The position numbers and the translations under genes were made by a program. Shown here one piece after another: positions 1 through 7,616 of a stretch of DNA of 29,150 nucleotides. Source of the DNA: UBA5070 sp035604215 (lineage in GTDB: Bacteria > Fibrobacterota > Fibrobacteria > UBA5070); the NCBI GenBank assembly GCA_035604215.1, contig DATNIW010000061.1, positions 1 to 29,150 of the forward strand, written 5' to 3'. The stretch's first letter is position 1; each line of letters starts with the position of its first letter. The notes under the pieces are model-generated. The model saw only the letters and a list, made by a program, of their open reading frames with translations, had not been told where the DNA came from and did not search any database.

Positions 1-233
1 TGATGGATTGTGTTCGGAGGCCTGCGCCCCCGAGTGGTACACGCCGCTACCTGAATCAATAGCCGTGCCATTTGTTGTCGACGGCTCGTCGGGGGTCTTG
101 ATCAGGCTGGAGCCTCGAACATCGTTCCATTCGGAGACGGATCGGGTGTTCCACCTGTTCCGGATCGGGAGCCGCTTGGTGAAACCGGAGTCGGAGATTG
201 TCCGAGCGACATCCGGGTCACTACTTTGAGGGC
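1..233. other. Unresolved window edge, possible truncated minus-strand gene
   Basis: No gene can be called with confidence here. G+C is about 59%, lower than the rest of the window. On the minus strand one frame is stop-free from an ATG at 240 down to base 1. It reads as an ordinary hydrophilic protein (begins MTCPQSSDPDVART) and could be the N-terminus of a gene running off the left edge. On the plus strand a 73-codon frame opens at TTG 8 and closes at 229, but it has no ribosome binding site and no recognisable motif. The two readings exclude each other, and the region may simply be intergenic. Sequence to the left is needed to decide. Confidence 0.25.
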
Positions 234-566
234 ATGTCATTGCTTCCGGAAGAGAAAGAACTCGTCGCCCGCGGACTTCAACTCTACGCCCAGATGGTGG
301 GGAGCCAGTACGGTCCGCAGGAGATGCAAGCCTTGGTCCCCGTGATCAAGGGAATTCTCAAGAAGCTGGACCAGTCCGCCGCCGGCACCGCATCGCCGGG
401 GGTGGCGGCCGTGGGCATCACGGAGGAATGGTTCCGGGAGATCTGCGCGACCTGCCCCAAGCTGGGCGGACCCACCGGTTGCCAGGACCCCGTCACCGTC
501 AAGTTTCCGGGAAAATGCGATCCCATCCTCACCTGGGAGAGGAACAAGAGGCTTTCGGGCGCATAA
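234..566 (+). CDS. Small protein with a four-cysteine C-terminal half, function unknown
   Basis: A 110-aa protein starting MSLLPEEKELVARGLQLY. The first half is predicted helical and charged. The second half carries a C-x2-C-x8-C-x11-C arrangement (EICATCPK ... GCQDP ... GKCDP), which could bind zinc or an iron-sulfur cluster. I do not recognise the family. The ATG at 234 was chosen because the protein-like sequence begins there; the frame is open back to a TTG at 198 but those extra residues look non-coding. GAGGG lies almost against the ATG, so the ribosome binding site is poorly spaced and the start is uncertain. It is followed after 67 bases by the GT5-like gene on the same strand; a functional link is not evident. 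Confidence 0.6.
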   Translation: MSLLPEEKELVARGLQLYAQMVGSQYGPQEMQALVPVIKGILKKLDQSAAGTASPGVAAVGITEEWFREICATCPKLGGPTGCQDPVTVKFPGKCDPILTWERNKRLSGA

Positions 567-582
567 ATACCCGGAAAGGAAC

Positions 583-612
583 TTGTCGAGATCCCCCTCG
601 CGGCGTTACAAT
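583..612 (+). promoter_or_regulatory. Possible sigma-70 type promoter of the GT5-like gene
   Basis: TTGTCG (583-588) and TACAAT (607-612) are separated by 18 bases and lie 21 bases before the ATG at 634. The -10 matches the consensus at five of six positions and the -35 at four of six. The resulting leader would be short, and no strong ribosome binding site precedes the ATG. The assignment rests on these two hexamers only. Confidence 0.35.
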
Positions 613-633
613 CGATGGACGGTACCGTAGACC

Positions 634-2025
634 ATGCGCATCCTCCTACTCACGCCTGAACATCCTGCCCAGAATACCAAAGGGTCCGGTTCTCCTGTGG
701 GTCGAGATGTCGAGGCGCTCGCCGAGTCCTACCGGAAGATGGGCCACGATGTCCGGATCACCGCCCCTCTCTATCGCCCCAGCGAGGACCCGGATTGGCA
801 CCCCGTCGCGAATGTGCGGGTTTCCTTCCTGCGCCTCGAGGAGGCTTCGATTCTCGGTGGCCATCCTCGTTGGAGCCAAGTCCGGCTGGTGACCCATCCC
901 GTGCTGGTCAGGGACCATCCCTATCTGGATGCCGGCGGATGGGACCATCCCGACAACGCGCTGCGATTCGCGCTTTTCTGCGCTTCCGCCTTGGTGGATT
1001 GCGCCGCCGAGGACTGGATTCCGGATCTCATCCACGCCCACGAGTGGCAGTCCGGTCTCGCCATTCTCTATGCAGCCGAGCATTTCAAAACGCTTTTCGG
1101 CGACACCAAGCTCCTGTTCAGCTTCCAGGACGCCGCGTTCCAGGGTCTTTGCGACCTTTCCTGGACCGGCGAGATCGGGCTGGGGCCGGAGTGGATGCGT
1201 CCCGAAGGATTGGAATTCTGGGGCCGACTCAATCTCCTGAAGGCCGGCCTCCTCTGCTCCCACCGCGTCACCCTTCCCAGCCTCCAGTATCTGCAGGAAT
1301 TGCTGGAGGACAGCCACGGCTACGGCCTCGAGGGGTTGTTCCGGTCGCTGGGCCACAAGGTCGCGGCGGTCAATCCCGGTGTGGACACCACGGTATGGAG
1401 ATTGCCCGAAGGACTGGGTCGAGACGCCGCGGCCCTGCCGTGCTGGAAAGCCAAGATGCGGCGGGAGCTTGTCGGAGGCGACGACCCGTTCCTGGTCTTC
1501 GCTTCCTCCTTCCGTCCGGGGAAGGGGATCGACCACGTGCTGACGCTGATGCCCGACCTCCTGAAGATGGGCGTGCGGGTGGGGGTGGTCGGAGGCCATG
1601 GCACCGAGGAACACCGGCACCTGGAGTCGGTCGCGAGCAGCCATCCTGACAGGATCCGTCTATACCCCAAGGGAGACGACGTGCTCCGGCAGGTGCTTTC
1701 GGCCGCAGACCTCCTCCTCCTTCCGGTGGCACACCAGCCGGGAGGCATCCTCTACGCCCGGGCGATGACCTTGGGCACGCCCACGCTCGCCCACCGCGCC
1801 GGGGCCGCGGCCGACAGGATCGTTCCCTGGCCCAAACCCGCCGCCGACGGATTCCTGTTCGACGACCTGGCTCCCGACACTCTCCTTCGCCAGTTGCGCA
1901 AGGCCCTGCAGATCCGGGGAAACGAAGCGGACTGGTCGGCGATGTGCGCCCGCGCCGCCGGGCGGGATTTCTCCTGGGACGGGATCGCCCGATCCTACTT
2001 GGGACTGGTGGCCGACGGGGCGTAG
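634..2025 (+). CDS. Divergent glycogen/starch synthase-like glycosyltransferase (GT5)
   Basis: 463 aa, close to the size of bacterial glycogen synthases (about 480). The N-terminal Rossmann domain begins MRILLLTPEHPAQNTKG and contains the GT5-typical HAHEWQSG stretch (about 134-141). The C-terminal half has FRPGKG (about 293) and a QPGG...YARAMTLGTP block (about 368-382), corresponding to the E-P-C-G-L...YALRYGT region of GlgA. Family members transfer glucose from a nucleotide sugar to alpha-1,4-glucan in the cytoplasm. The usual N-terminal K-x-G-G-L nucleotide-sugar loop is replaced by TKGSGSPVGRD, and the acceptor-loop Glu-Pro-Cys is replaced by Gln-Pro-Gly, so donor or activity may differ. 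The 3' end overlaps the convergent propeller gene by 31 bases. GT5-like fold is confident; glycogen synthase activity is not. Confidence 0.75.
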   Translation: MRILLLTPEHPAQNTKGSGSPVGRDVEALAESYRKMGHDVRITAPLYRPSEDPDWHPVANVRVSFLRLEEASILGGHPRWSQVRLVTHPVLVRDHPYLDAGGWDHPDNALRFALFCASALVDCAAEDWIPDLIHAHEWQSGLAILYAAEHFKTLFGDTKLLFSFQDAAFQGLCDLSWTGEIGLGPEWMRPEGLEFWGRLNLLKAGLLCSHRVTLPSLQYLQELLEDSHGYGLEGLFRSLGHKVAAVNPGVDTTVWRLPEGLGRDAAALPCWKAKMRRELVGGDDPFLVFASSFRPGKGIDHVLTLMPDLLKMGVRVGVVGGHGTEEHRHLESVASSHPDRIRLYPKGDDVLRQVLSAADLLLLPVAHQPGGILYARAMTLGTPTLAHRAGAAADRIVPWPKPAADGFLFDDLAPDTLLRQLRKALQIRGNEADWSAMCARAAGRDFSWDGIARSYLGLVADGA

Positions 2026-3461
2026 GGAGCGATCCGGACGGACACCGCGCCTCCGGTCCCGGCGAGGATCACCCGGTCTCCCCAGATCGAAAGAACGTCG
2101 ATGCTGCCGGACAAGCCCAGTCCGGACCGCCATTCCCGGTGGTCGTCGGTGGTGGGATTCCAGATCGACCACGATCCCCCGATGGCCAAGTGCAGTCGGC
2201 CGGAGCCATCGAAGGAAAGACCCGTGATGGGGCGGTCGGGAATCCAGCTTGCCGTGCTCCCGGGGTGGCCGGGAAGGGTGTCCACCTTGAGGACGCGACC
2301 GTCGCTCCAGGCGATCCGCCAGGGTTCCACGGATTCCGACGTCGCGAACTGGATGGGGCTGGATTCGCCCGAAAGGAAGGGTGGGCGTTTCCATCCGCCG
2401 GGGCCATCCCACCAGAAGCCCTTGTCTGTGGTCGCGAGAAGGCCTAGGGGAGTGGAGAGAAGCGTGTTGACGGGGCTCGATCCCGACCACGGAGGTGGAT
2501 CCCCTCGGAAGGAGCGGTCGGAGGAGGATTTGCGGACCAGCGAATTTTCGGTCCCGCACCACAGGGTGTCCGCGAATTCCAGGCAGGAACGCGTCCGCCC
2601 ACCGAACGGGGCCTTGCGGCCGGTCCAGCTCTCCTGGAGTCCCCGGGGATCCAGGCGCAGGATCCCGTCCTGGACCGACACCCAGATTCCGTCGGGGCCA
2701 GCTGGACAGAGAAGGTGTGGAGAACGCAGCTGGTAGAATTGGGGATCGTCCGGCAGGAAGCTCGCCAAAGGGTGGTCGGAGGCATCCACGACGGAGATGG
2801 ATCCCTGGCATCCGAGGAGCCAGGCGCCCCCGGAAGAGTCTCGCAGGACCTCGACGACGCAGGATTCGGCGAGCCCGGAGGGCACGGGGGAGATCCGGCC
2901 CGTGGTGGAACTGCCGGTCCAGATTCCCCTGTCCGTTGCGATCCAAAGGTCCCGGCCATCCAGGACCAGGCCGAACCGCACGTGCTGGTGCAGTCCGTCG
3001 GGGCCGATCAGATCGCCAGCCGATTGGAGCCAGCCGGGCGAGGATGGGAACAGGGGAGGAAGGTCGGAAACCGCCACCGGGCGGCTTGTCCGATTGGAGC
3101 AACCGCCCGGCGGAAGCGCCGTTTCCTGCGCGGATTCCAAGCCCTGCGTCCAGCGCAACGAGCGTCCGGTGTTCGATCCGATCCAGAGGCTCTGGGTTCC
3201 GTCGTCGAAGCAGAGGCTCGCGATCCCCTCGTCGGGAAGACCCTGCTCCGACCCGTACCAGCGAGGTCGCGGAGGGCCGATCCGGGCGAACACGACCATG
3301 GAATGCGGATAGGCCACCCAGACCTCGAAAGGCGAGCCGGCGATCGAAACGGGTCGGCCCACCTCTCCCAGCGGCCGGGGATCCCCCTGCGACGGCAAGA
3401 CCTGTCCCATGGCCGCCAGAGGCACCAGGAGACAGCGGAGGAAGGCCGTCGCGAAGGTCAC
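1995..3461 (-). CDS. Exported beta-propeller protein (Reg_prop-like repeats)
   Basis: 488 aa. It opens with a hydrophobic signal-like segment (VTFATAFLRCLLVPLAAMG) and then shows recurrent blades of the form LWIGSNTG, LWIATDRGIW, IWVSVQDGILRLD, LWCGTENSLV and LLATTDKGFWWDG. These resemble the Reg_prop propeller repeats in sensor domains of hybrid two-component regulators. No kinase, DNA-binding or transmembrane domain follows, so it is probably a free periplasmic or surface propeller acting in binding. Cys residues near the mature N-terminus and in several blades may form disulfides. The GTG start at 3461 overlaps the mlaD stop as GTGA, giving co-translation as the last gene of the Mla operon. 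The 3' end overlaps the convergent GT5-like gene. Role unknown; association with Mla is inferred from position. Confidence 0.75.
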   Translation of the reverse strand: MTFATAFLRCLLVPLAAMGQVLPSQGDPRPLGEVGRPVSIAGSPFEVWVAYPHSMVVFARIGPPRPRWYGSEQGLPDEGIASLCFDDGTQSLWIGSNTGRSLRWTQGLESAQETALPPGGCSNRTSRPVAVSDLPPLFPSSPGWLQSAGDLIGPDGLHQHVRFGLVLDGRDLWIATDRGIWTGSSTTGRISPVPSGLAESCVVEVLRDSSGGAWLLGCQGSISVVDASDHPLASFLPDDPQFYQLRSPHLLCPAGPDGIWVSVQDGILRLDPRGLQESWTGRKAPFGGRTRSCLEFADTLWCGTENSLVRKSSSDRSFRGDPPPWSGSSPVNTLLSTPLGLLATTDKGFWWDGPGGWKRPPFLSGESSPIQFATSESVEPWRIAWSDGRVLKVDTLPGHPGSTASWIPDRPITGLSFDGSGRLHLAIGGSWSIWNPTTDDHREWRSGLGLSGSIDVLSIWGDRVILAGTGGAVSVRIAPYAPSATSPK

Positions 3462-4402
3462 TTGGAATCGGCCTTGCCGGTGGTGTCCACGGGTGCCATG
3501 AACCGGCCCAGAAGCCACGAGTGTTCGATGCCGGTCATCAGGCGGTTGCCCTTCCCCACCAGGACGTCCCCTCGCTGCGCCACCCTCTGGGCGCTGTCGG
3601 CCAGGATCTGCGTGGTGCGCACCAGGCGGAGCCCGGCGACGCCCAGGCTCTCGGCGGTGACGGAGGTGCGGCGCAGGCCGGTGGCCATCGTGTCCGTCTC
3701 CGCGAGGATCCGGGGCACCTCGAATTCCGCAACGGAGCCCAGCTTGTCCAACCTGTCCAAGGTCTTCCCGCTGCGCACCGCCGCATGGTCGAAGGCAGCG
3801 ACCGTGGTCATGGTGCGGCGGTAGAGATCGTCCTTGACCAGGATGGCACCGATCGTGGTGTTCGTGTCCGTCACCAGGTGCAGCAGGGAATCCACGCGGG
3901 TCAGGGTCATCCGGAATTGGACCGTCAGGTTGGCGATCGATCCCAAGGCGGTCTCCAGGTCCTGCGGGGGTCCCAGTTTGAGCGTGTCGCCGGGAAGCAG
4001 CTGGGGAGCGGCGGGATCGCCCTTTTCGATGTTGAGCACCCGATCCGACACAACGTTCCGGTCGCGCTTGAAGTACGCCACCGAGGTGCGGCGGATGAGA
4101 GCGGCGTAGCGGTGCTTGAGGGAGAGCTGGAGGACGACGCGGGTGTCGGCCAGGTCCAGCCGGACATCCTCGACCGTTCCCACCTGGACTCCGTTGAGCA
4201 GGACCTTCGCCCCCCTGGACATGCCCGTGCCGTCGTCGAAGAGCGCGTAGGCCGTGTATTGGGGTTCGAACACGTCGTTGCGCAGGAGGTAGGCGGTGGC
4301 GGCGGCGACGAACACCACCAGGCTCGCGACGAGGACGGATCCTGTCAAGAAATGGCGCACCTCGCGGATGCGCAGGAGGTCCCTCCAGCCCACGTCCTTC
4401 AT
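3458..4402 (-). CDS. mlaD: MlaD-like MCE-domain lipid transport protein
   Basis: 314 aa. A short cytoplasmic N-terminus is followed by one membrane anchor (about 19-40) and an MCE domain (about 47-145: FEPQYTAYALFDDGTGMSRGAKVLLNGVQVG and onward). The rest is a helical C-terminal region with many polar heptad-like stretches. Family knowledge: MCE proteins assemble as periplasmic hexameric rings on the MlaE permease and carry phospholipids between inner and outer membranes. The C-terminal part is longer than in E. coli MlaD (about 183 aa) and may form an extended helical barrel. ATG 4402 overlaps the mlaF stop as ATGA. It sits in order mlaE-mlaF-mlaD, with no mlaC or mlaB in the window. Confidence 0.9.
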   Translation of the reverse strand: MKDVGWRDLLRIREVRHFLTGSVLVASLVVFVAAATAYLLRNDVFEPQYTAYALFDDGTGMSRGAKVLLNGVQVGTVEDVRLDLADTRVVLQLSLKHRYAALIRRTSVAYFKRDRNVVSDRVLNIEKGDPAAPQLLPGDTLKLGPPQDLETALGSIANLTVQFRMTLTRVDSLLHLVTDTNTTIGAILVKDDLYRRTMTTVAAFDHAAVRSGKTLDRLDKLGSVAEFEVPRILAETDTMATGLRRTSVTAESLGVAGLRLVRTTQILADSAQRVAQRGDVLVGKGNRLMTGIEHSWLLGRFMAPVDTTGKADSK

Positions 4403-5175
4403 CCGAACCTCGTTTCCTGGTCGTCCCGGACGAGTTCCCGTTCGCGGGGATCGGGCGATTGGACAAGGTCCTCGTAGGTCCGGGCGGGACGCAGCCGCCC
4501 GTCCAGGAGGAGGTGGATCCTTCCGCCCAGGAAATGCGCCGAGGCGAGATCGTGCGTGACCATCAGGATGGCCACGTTCGAGAGCGCGCGCAGGTTGCCG
4601 ATGAGGGAAAGCATGATCTCGGAATTCTTCGCGTCCAGTCCGGCGGTCGGCTCGTCCAGGAAGACCAGCTCCGGACTCATCGCCATGGCCCTGGCCATGG
4701 CGGCGCGACGTTGCATGCCCAGGGAAAGGTGCGCCGGCCGCTTGTCCTCGTGGCCGGTGAGCAGGAGGTTGTCGATCCACCGCCGCGCGGACCGGAGGAT
4801 CTCGTCGTCGGGGAGATCGGTGTGGTACCGCATCGGGACGGCGATGTTCTCCAGGACGGACATGTTGGACACCAGGGCGTTGTTCTGGAACACGAAGCCG
4901 ATGCGCTTCCGGAGTTCCCTCACCCGCAGCCGCGGCACTTCCCAGATGTCCTCCCCGAACAGGAACACCTGTCCCGAGACGGACCCGGTTTCGTCGGGCA
5001 GCGGCTTCTCCAAGCCGATGAGAAGGCGCATCAGGGTGCTTTTGCCCTTGCCGGATTCCCCGCCCAGGATCCGCACGTCCCCGCGACGGACTTCCAGATC
5101 CAATCCGTCGAGGATGGCTTCCTCCTGCTGGAATCCGAAACGCAGGCCGCACGCTTCCGTGAGCACCTCGCTCAA
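4399..5175 (-). CDS. mlaF: MlaF-like ABC transporter ATP-binding protein
   Basis: 258 aa from a TTG start at 5175 that overlaps the mlaE stop (TTGA) and has GGGGTG five bases upstream. Walker A is GGESGKGKST (38-47), Q-loop Gln about 97, Walker B LVFLDEP (170-176), D-loop AGLDA, and switch His in VTHD (about 208). It energises lipid movement through MlaE at the inner membrane. The ABC signature reads LSLGMQRR rather than the usual LSGGM, so the first signature Gly is Leu. The neighbouring motifs are intact, so the protein is probably still active, but this substitution is unusual. An alternative GTG start at 5166 would shorten it by three residues. Confidence 0.9.
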   Translation of the reverse strand: MSEVLTEACGLRFGFQQEEAILDGLDLEVRRGDVRILGGESGKGKSTLMRLLIGLEKPLPDETGSVSGQVFLFGEDIWEVPRLRVRELRKRIGFVFQNNALVSNMSVLENIAVPMRYHTDLPDDEILRSARRWIDNLLLTGHEDKRPAHLSLGMQRRAAMARAMAMSPELVFLDEPTAGLDAKNSEIMLSLIGNLRALSNVAILMVTHDLASAHFLGGRIHLLLDGRLRPARTYEDLVQSPDPRERELVRDDQETRFG

Positions 5176-6029
5176 GGCATCACCCCGGTCAACTGGGGGA
5201 TCACGAAGATGGCGGCGAAGATTCCGTCCATGGCGACGACAGACACGAACGATTGTACCACTGCCGCGCGGGTGCCCTGGGGGACTTCGTGGCTGCTGAT
5301 TCCCAGCGACAGTCCGTTCATGCAGGCCAGCAGCGCGATGGCCAGACCGAAGGCGGCCGGTTTGAGCACCATGATGGCCCCGTCCATCAACCGCAAGGCA
5401 CCGGAGATCTTCTCCAGGTAGAGGGGCAGCTCCATGTCCAGGCCCAGCGATCCGGGGAAGAGGTGGGCCAGGAGGTGGGCCACCACGAATCCGCCGAGGA
5501 GAGCGCTGGCGGTGAACAGGAGGGAGAGGCAGACCATCCCCACCGTGCAGCCGAGCACGGCCGGGAGCACCAGGAACCGGACGGGGTCGATGCCCATGCT
5601 CTCCAGAGCGTCGATCTCCCCGTGGACCTTCATGTTTCCGATGAAGGTGGCCAGGGCGGAGCCGGTGCGACCGGCGACGATGAAGGCCGTGAAGAGGGGC
5701 GCGAGTTCGCGCAGCACGGCCAGGACCATCACGTCGCCCAGGAAGTCGGAATTTCCCACCCTGGGAAGCACCGTCGCGAATTCGATCAGCGTCACGCCCC
5801 CGATCAGGGTGGCGAGGATCACGATGATGGGGACCGCCTCGACGGCGGTGTAGTAGGTCTGCTGCAGGAAGATTTCGCCGATCTGGCGGGCGGTGGCGGG
5901 TCTCCCCGCGAAGGGGCTGGCGATCACCTGGACCAGAAGCCGGCCCGCGCGGCCGGGAAGGGAGGTCTCCCAGAGCCTGCCGATCCATGCGATGAGGCCG
6001 ACGATCCCCTCGACGATCCCGAGAGTCAT
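5172..6029 (-). CDS. mlaE: MlaE-like ABC transporter permease
   Basis: 285 aa, the normal family size. An N-terminal amphipathic segment is followed by about five to six hydrophobic helices and the conserved central region running from PIIVILATLIGG through RELAPLFTAFIVAGRTGSA to the cytoplasmic coupling stretch MKVHGEIDALESMGIDP. This is the classic MlaE (formerly DUF140) signature. It forms the inner-membrane channel of the MCE phospholipid transporter together with MlaF and MlaD. The ATG at 6029 overlaps the engB stop as ATGA. Confidence 0.92.
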   Translation of the reverse strand: MTLGIVEGIVGLIAWIGRLWETSLPGRAGRLLVQVIASPFAGRPATARQIGEIFLQQTYYTAVEAVPIIVILATLIGGVTLIEFATVLPRVGNSDFLGDVMVLAVLRELAPLFTAFIVAGRTGSALATFIGNMKVHGEIDALESMGIDPVRFLVLPAVLGCTVGMVCLSLLFTASALLGGFVVAHLLAHLFPGSLGLDMELPLYLEKISGALRLMDGAIMVLKPAAFGLAIALLACMNGLSLGISSHEVPQGTRAAVVQSFVSVVAMDGIFAAIFVIPQLTGVMP

Positions 6030-6652
6030 GGAACCGGTTCCAGGGGTCCCGTCCGCAGGAGTCCCAGGATCCTGTCGCGCAGGGGATCCAGGCCCTGTCC
6101 CGTGCGCGCCGACACGAGGGGAGGAGGTTCCTCCAGCGCGAATTTCGCCGCCACCTCGCGGCGGACGCGGGTCTTCGCCGACTGGTCCAGCCGGTCGGCC
6201 TTGTTGAGGAGGACCTGGCAGGGCACGCCCGCGTCGAGGATGCGGCCAAGACAGATTTCGTCAACCTCGCCGTCCACGACCCCGGCGTCCAGGATGTAGA
6301 ACAGGAGGACGGGTTGGCCGGATTGGGAGAGGTATTCCCCGACCAATCCCGCGAAACCGGCGCTCGCGGACACGCCCCCGCGGGCGAACCCGAAGCCGGG
6401 CAGGTCGACGAACCATCCGGCTCCGGGAAGTTCGAAGAAGTTGATTTCGCGCGTCCGACCGGGCGTCCGGCTCACGCGGACCAGTCCGCTCCTGCCCAGC
6501 AGGGCGTTCTGCAGGGAGGATTTCCCCACGTTGGACCGCCCGGCGAAGGCCACCTGGGGCAATCCGTCGGTCACGAACTGCGGAGTCCCGACGGCTCCCA
6601 GCCGGAAGATCGCCTTCTGTCCGAGCTTGAGGAACGGGTGCGTGTCGTTCAA
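6026..6652 (-). CDS. engB: Ribosome biogenesis GTPase EngB (YihA/YsxC)
   Basis: 208 aa, normal for the family. GTPase motifs: G1 GRSNVGKS (38-45), G2 region SRTPGRT (61-67), G3 DLPGFG (83-88), G4 NKAD (150-153) and G5-like SARTG near the C-terminus. EngB is a cytoplasmic GTPase needed for late maturation of the large ribosomal subunit. The start is a TTG at 6652 that overlaps the recR stop as TTGA, with GGAAGGA about ten bases upstream. The protein begins MNDTHPFLKLGQKAIF, a normal length before the first strand. Placement between recR and the Mla genes looks like operon packing rather than a shared pathway. Confidence 0.95.
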   Translation of the reverse strand: MNDTHPFLKLGQKAIFRLGAVGTPQFVTDGLPQVAFAGRSNVGKSSLQNALLGRSGLVRVSRTPGRTREINFFELPGAGWFVDLPGFGFARGGVSASAGFAGLVGEYLSQSGQPVLLFYILDAGVVDGEVDEICLGRILDAGVPCQVLLNKADRLDQSAKTRVRREVAAKFALEEPPPLVSARTGQGLDPLRDRILGLLRTGPLEPVP

Positions 6653-7242
6653 GCGGGGATCCTTCCCTCGAAGGCGCGGAGGACCGTGAGGCTGTCGCTG
6701 TACTCCAGCTCCCCCCCCACGGGCAGACCTCGCGCCAGCCGGGTGACGACCACTCCCGACGGCACGAGCCGCTGCACGTACAGGGCGGTGGCGTCCCCTT
6801 CGGTGGAGGCCGGTGTGCCCAGGACCAGTTCGCGCACCTCGCCGGATTCCAGCCGCCGCCGCAGGGTGGGGAGGTTCAGGCGGTCCGGACCGATCCCGTC
6901 CAGCGGCGAGAGGAGGGCGCCCAGGACGTGGTAGCCGCCGCGGAAACGGCCGGAGGACTCGAAGGCGGAGATGTCGGCGGGTTTCTCCACGACCAGGACG
7001 ATCCCGTGCTCCCGCCTCGGGTCCGCGCAGAGCGGACAGAATTCGTCTTCGGCGTAGTTGCCGCAGCGGGAGCAGGACCGGACGACGTCGCGCGCCTTCG
7101 CGATGGAGGTCGCCAAGGCCCGCGCCTGCTCTTCCGGGCAGCGCAGGAGATGGTGGGCCAGGCGCTGGGCCGAACGGCGTCCGACCCCTGGAAGGTGCGA
7201 CAGCTCGCGCACCAGGCTTTCCACGGAAGGCGCCCAGTCCAA
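6649..7242 (-). CDS. recR: Recombination mediator protein RecR
   Basis: 197 aa, as in E. coli. The N-terminal helix-hairpin-helix (LSHLPGVGRRSAQRLAHHLL) is followed by a C4 zinc finger (CSRC...CPLC, Cys 57, 60, 69, 72), a Toprim domain with VVEKPADISAFE and the FRGGYHVLGALLSPLDGIGP signature, then the GLPVGGELEY C-terminal element. It acts with RecF/RecO in loading RecA on gapped DNA. The start is TTG 7242, preceded by AGGAG with six-base spacing. A run of eight C on the plus strand (6711-6718) encodes the conserved Val-Gly-Gly-Glu. The usual upstream partner ybaB is absent; a different small acidic protein occupies that place. Confidence 0.96.
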   Translation of the reverse strand: MDWAPSVESLVRELSHLPGVGRRSAQRLAHHLLRCPEEQARALATSIAKARDVVRSCSRCGNYAEDEFCPLCADPRREHGIVLVVEKPADISAFESSGRFRGGYHVLGALLSPLDGIGPDRLNLPTLRRRLESGEVRELVLGTPASTEGDATALYVQRLVPSGVVVTRLARGLPVGGELEYSDSLTVLRAFEGRIPA

Positions 7243-7245
7243 CCG

Positions 7246-7587
7246 CTACTCCTCTCCCAAGGCCACCACCACGGAGTGGAACCGGACCTCGAACCAGTCG
7301 TCGAAGGCGTCGTTCGCCACGGCTGGGCGCCGGGCGGGATCTTCGATCCAGTGGGAGAGTTCCTTCTCGGCGAGGGCCTTCTTGTGGGGCAGGAGGAATT
7401 CCTCCAGTTCCTGGTCGTCCTCCGGGGAGGGGATGAGCACGACCGTCTGGCTGTCAGCGACCTGGAACGCCTCTTCGAGATCGGACTCGAGAGTGGGGTC
7501 CGCGCGCAGCAGGACCCGGCGGAACACCTCGGTGGGGACCAGCACCACCGCGGCCAAGTCCTCGAGATCTTCCAGTCTTGTCATCAT
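7246..7587 (-). CDS. Small acidic protein upstream of recR, function unknown
   Basis: 113 aa beginning MMTRLEDLEDLAAVVLVPTE, strongly acidic, with a central DSQTVVLIPSPEDDQELEEFL and a C-terminal FDDWFEVRFHSVVVAL strand-like segment. No signal peptide, membrane segment or known motif is visible. It is not YbaB/EbfC, which normally precedes recR, although it has similar length. Two adjacent ATG codons (7587 and 7584) can serve as start; no clear ribosome binding site precedes them. It ends three bases before the recR TTG and its last codons supply the recR ribosome binding site, so the two are almost certainly co-translated. Twenty-nine bases separate it from the flippase stop. Confidence 0.75.
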   Translation of the reverse strand: MMTRLEDLEDLAAVVLVPTEVFRRVLLRADPTLESDLEEAFQVADSQTVVLIPSPEDDQELEEFLLPHKKALAEKELSHWIEDPARRPAVANDAFDDWFEVRFHSVVVALGEE

Positions 7588-7616
7588 GCCGCAAAGGTAG
7601 GCTTACACCCCCCCGG

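Noticed and set aside
2495..4477. 660-codon plus-strand frame opposite mlaD and the propeller gene
   Set aside because: Arg/Gly/Pro-rich antisense shadow; the minus strand shows the MCE domain and propeller repeats.
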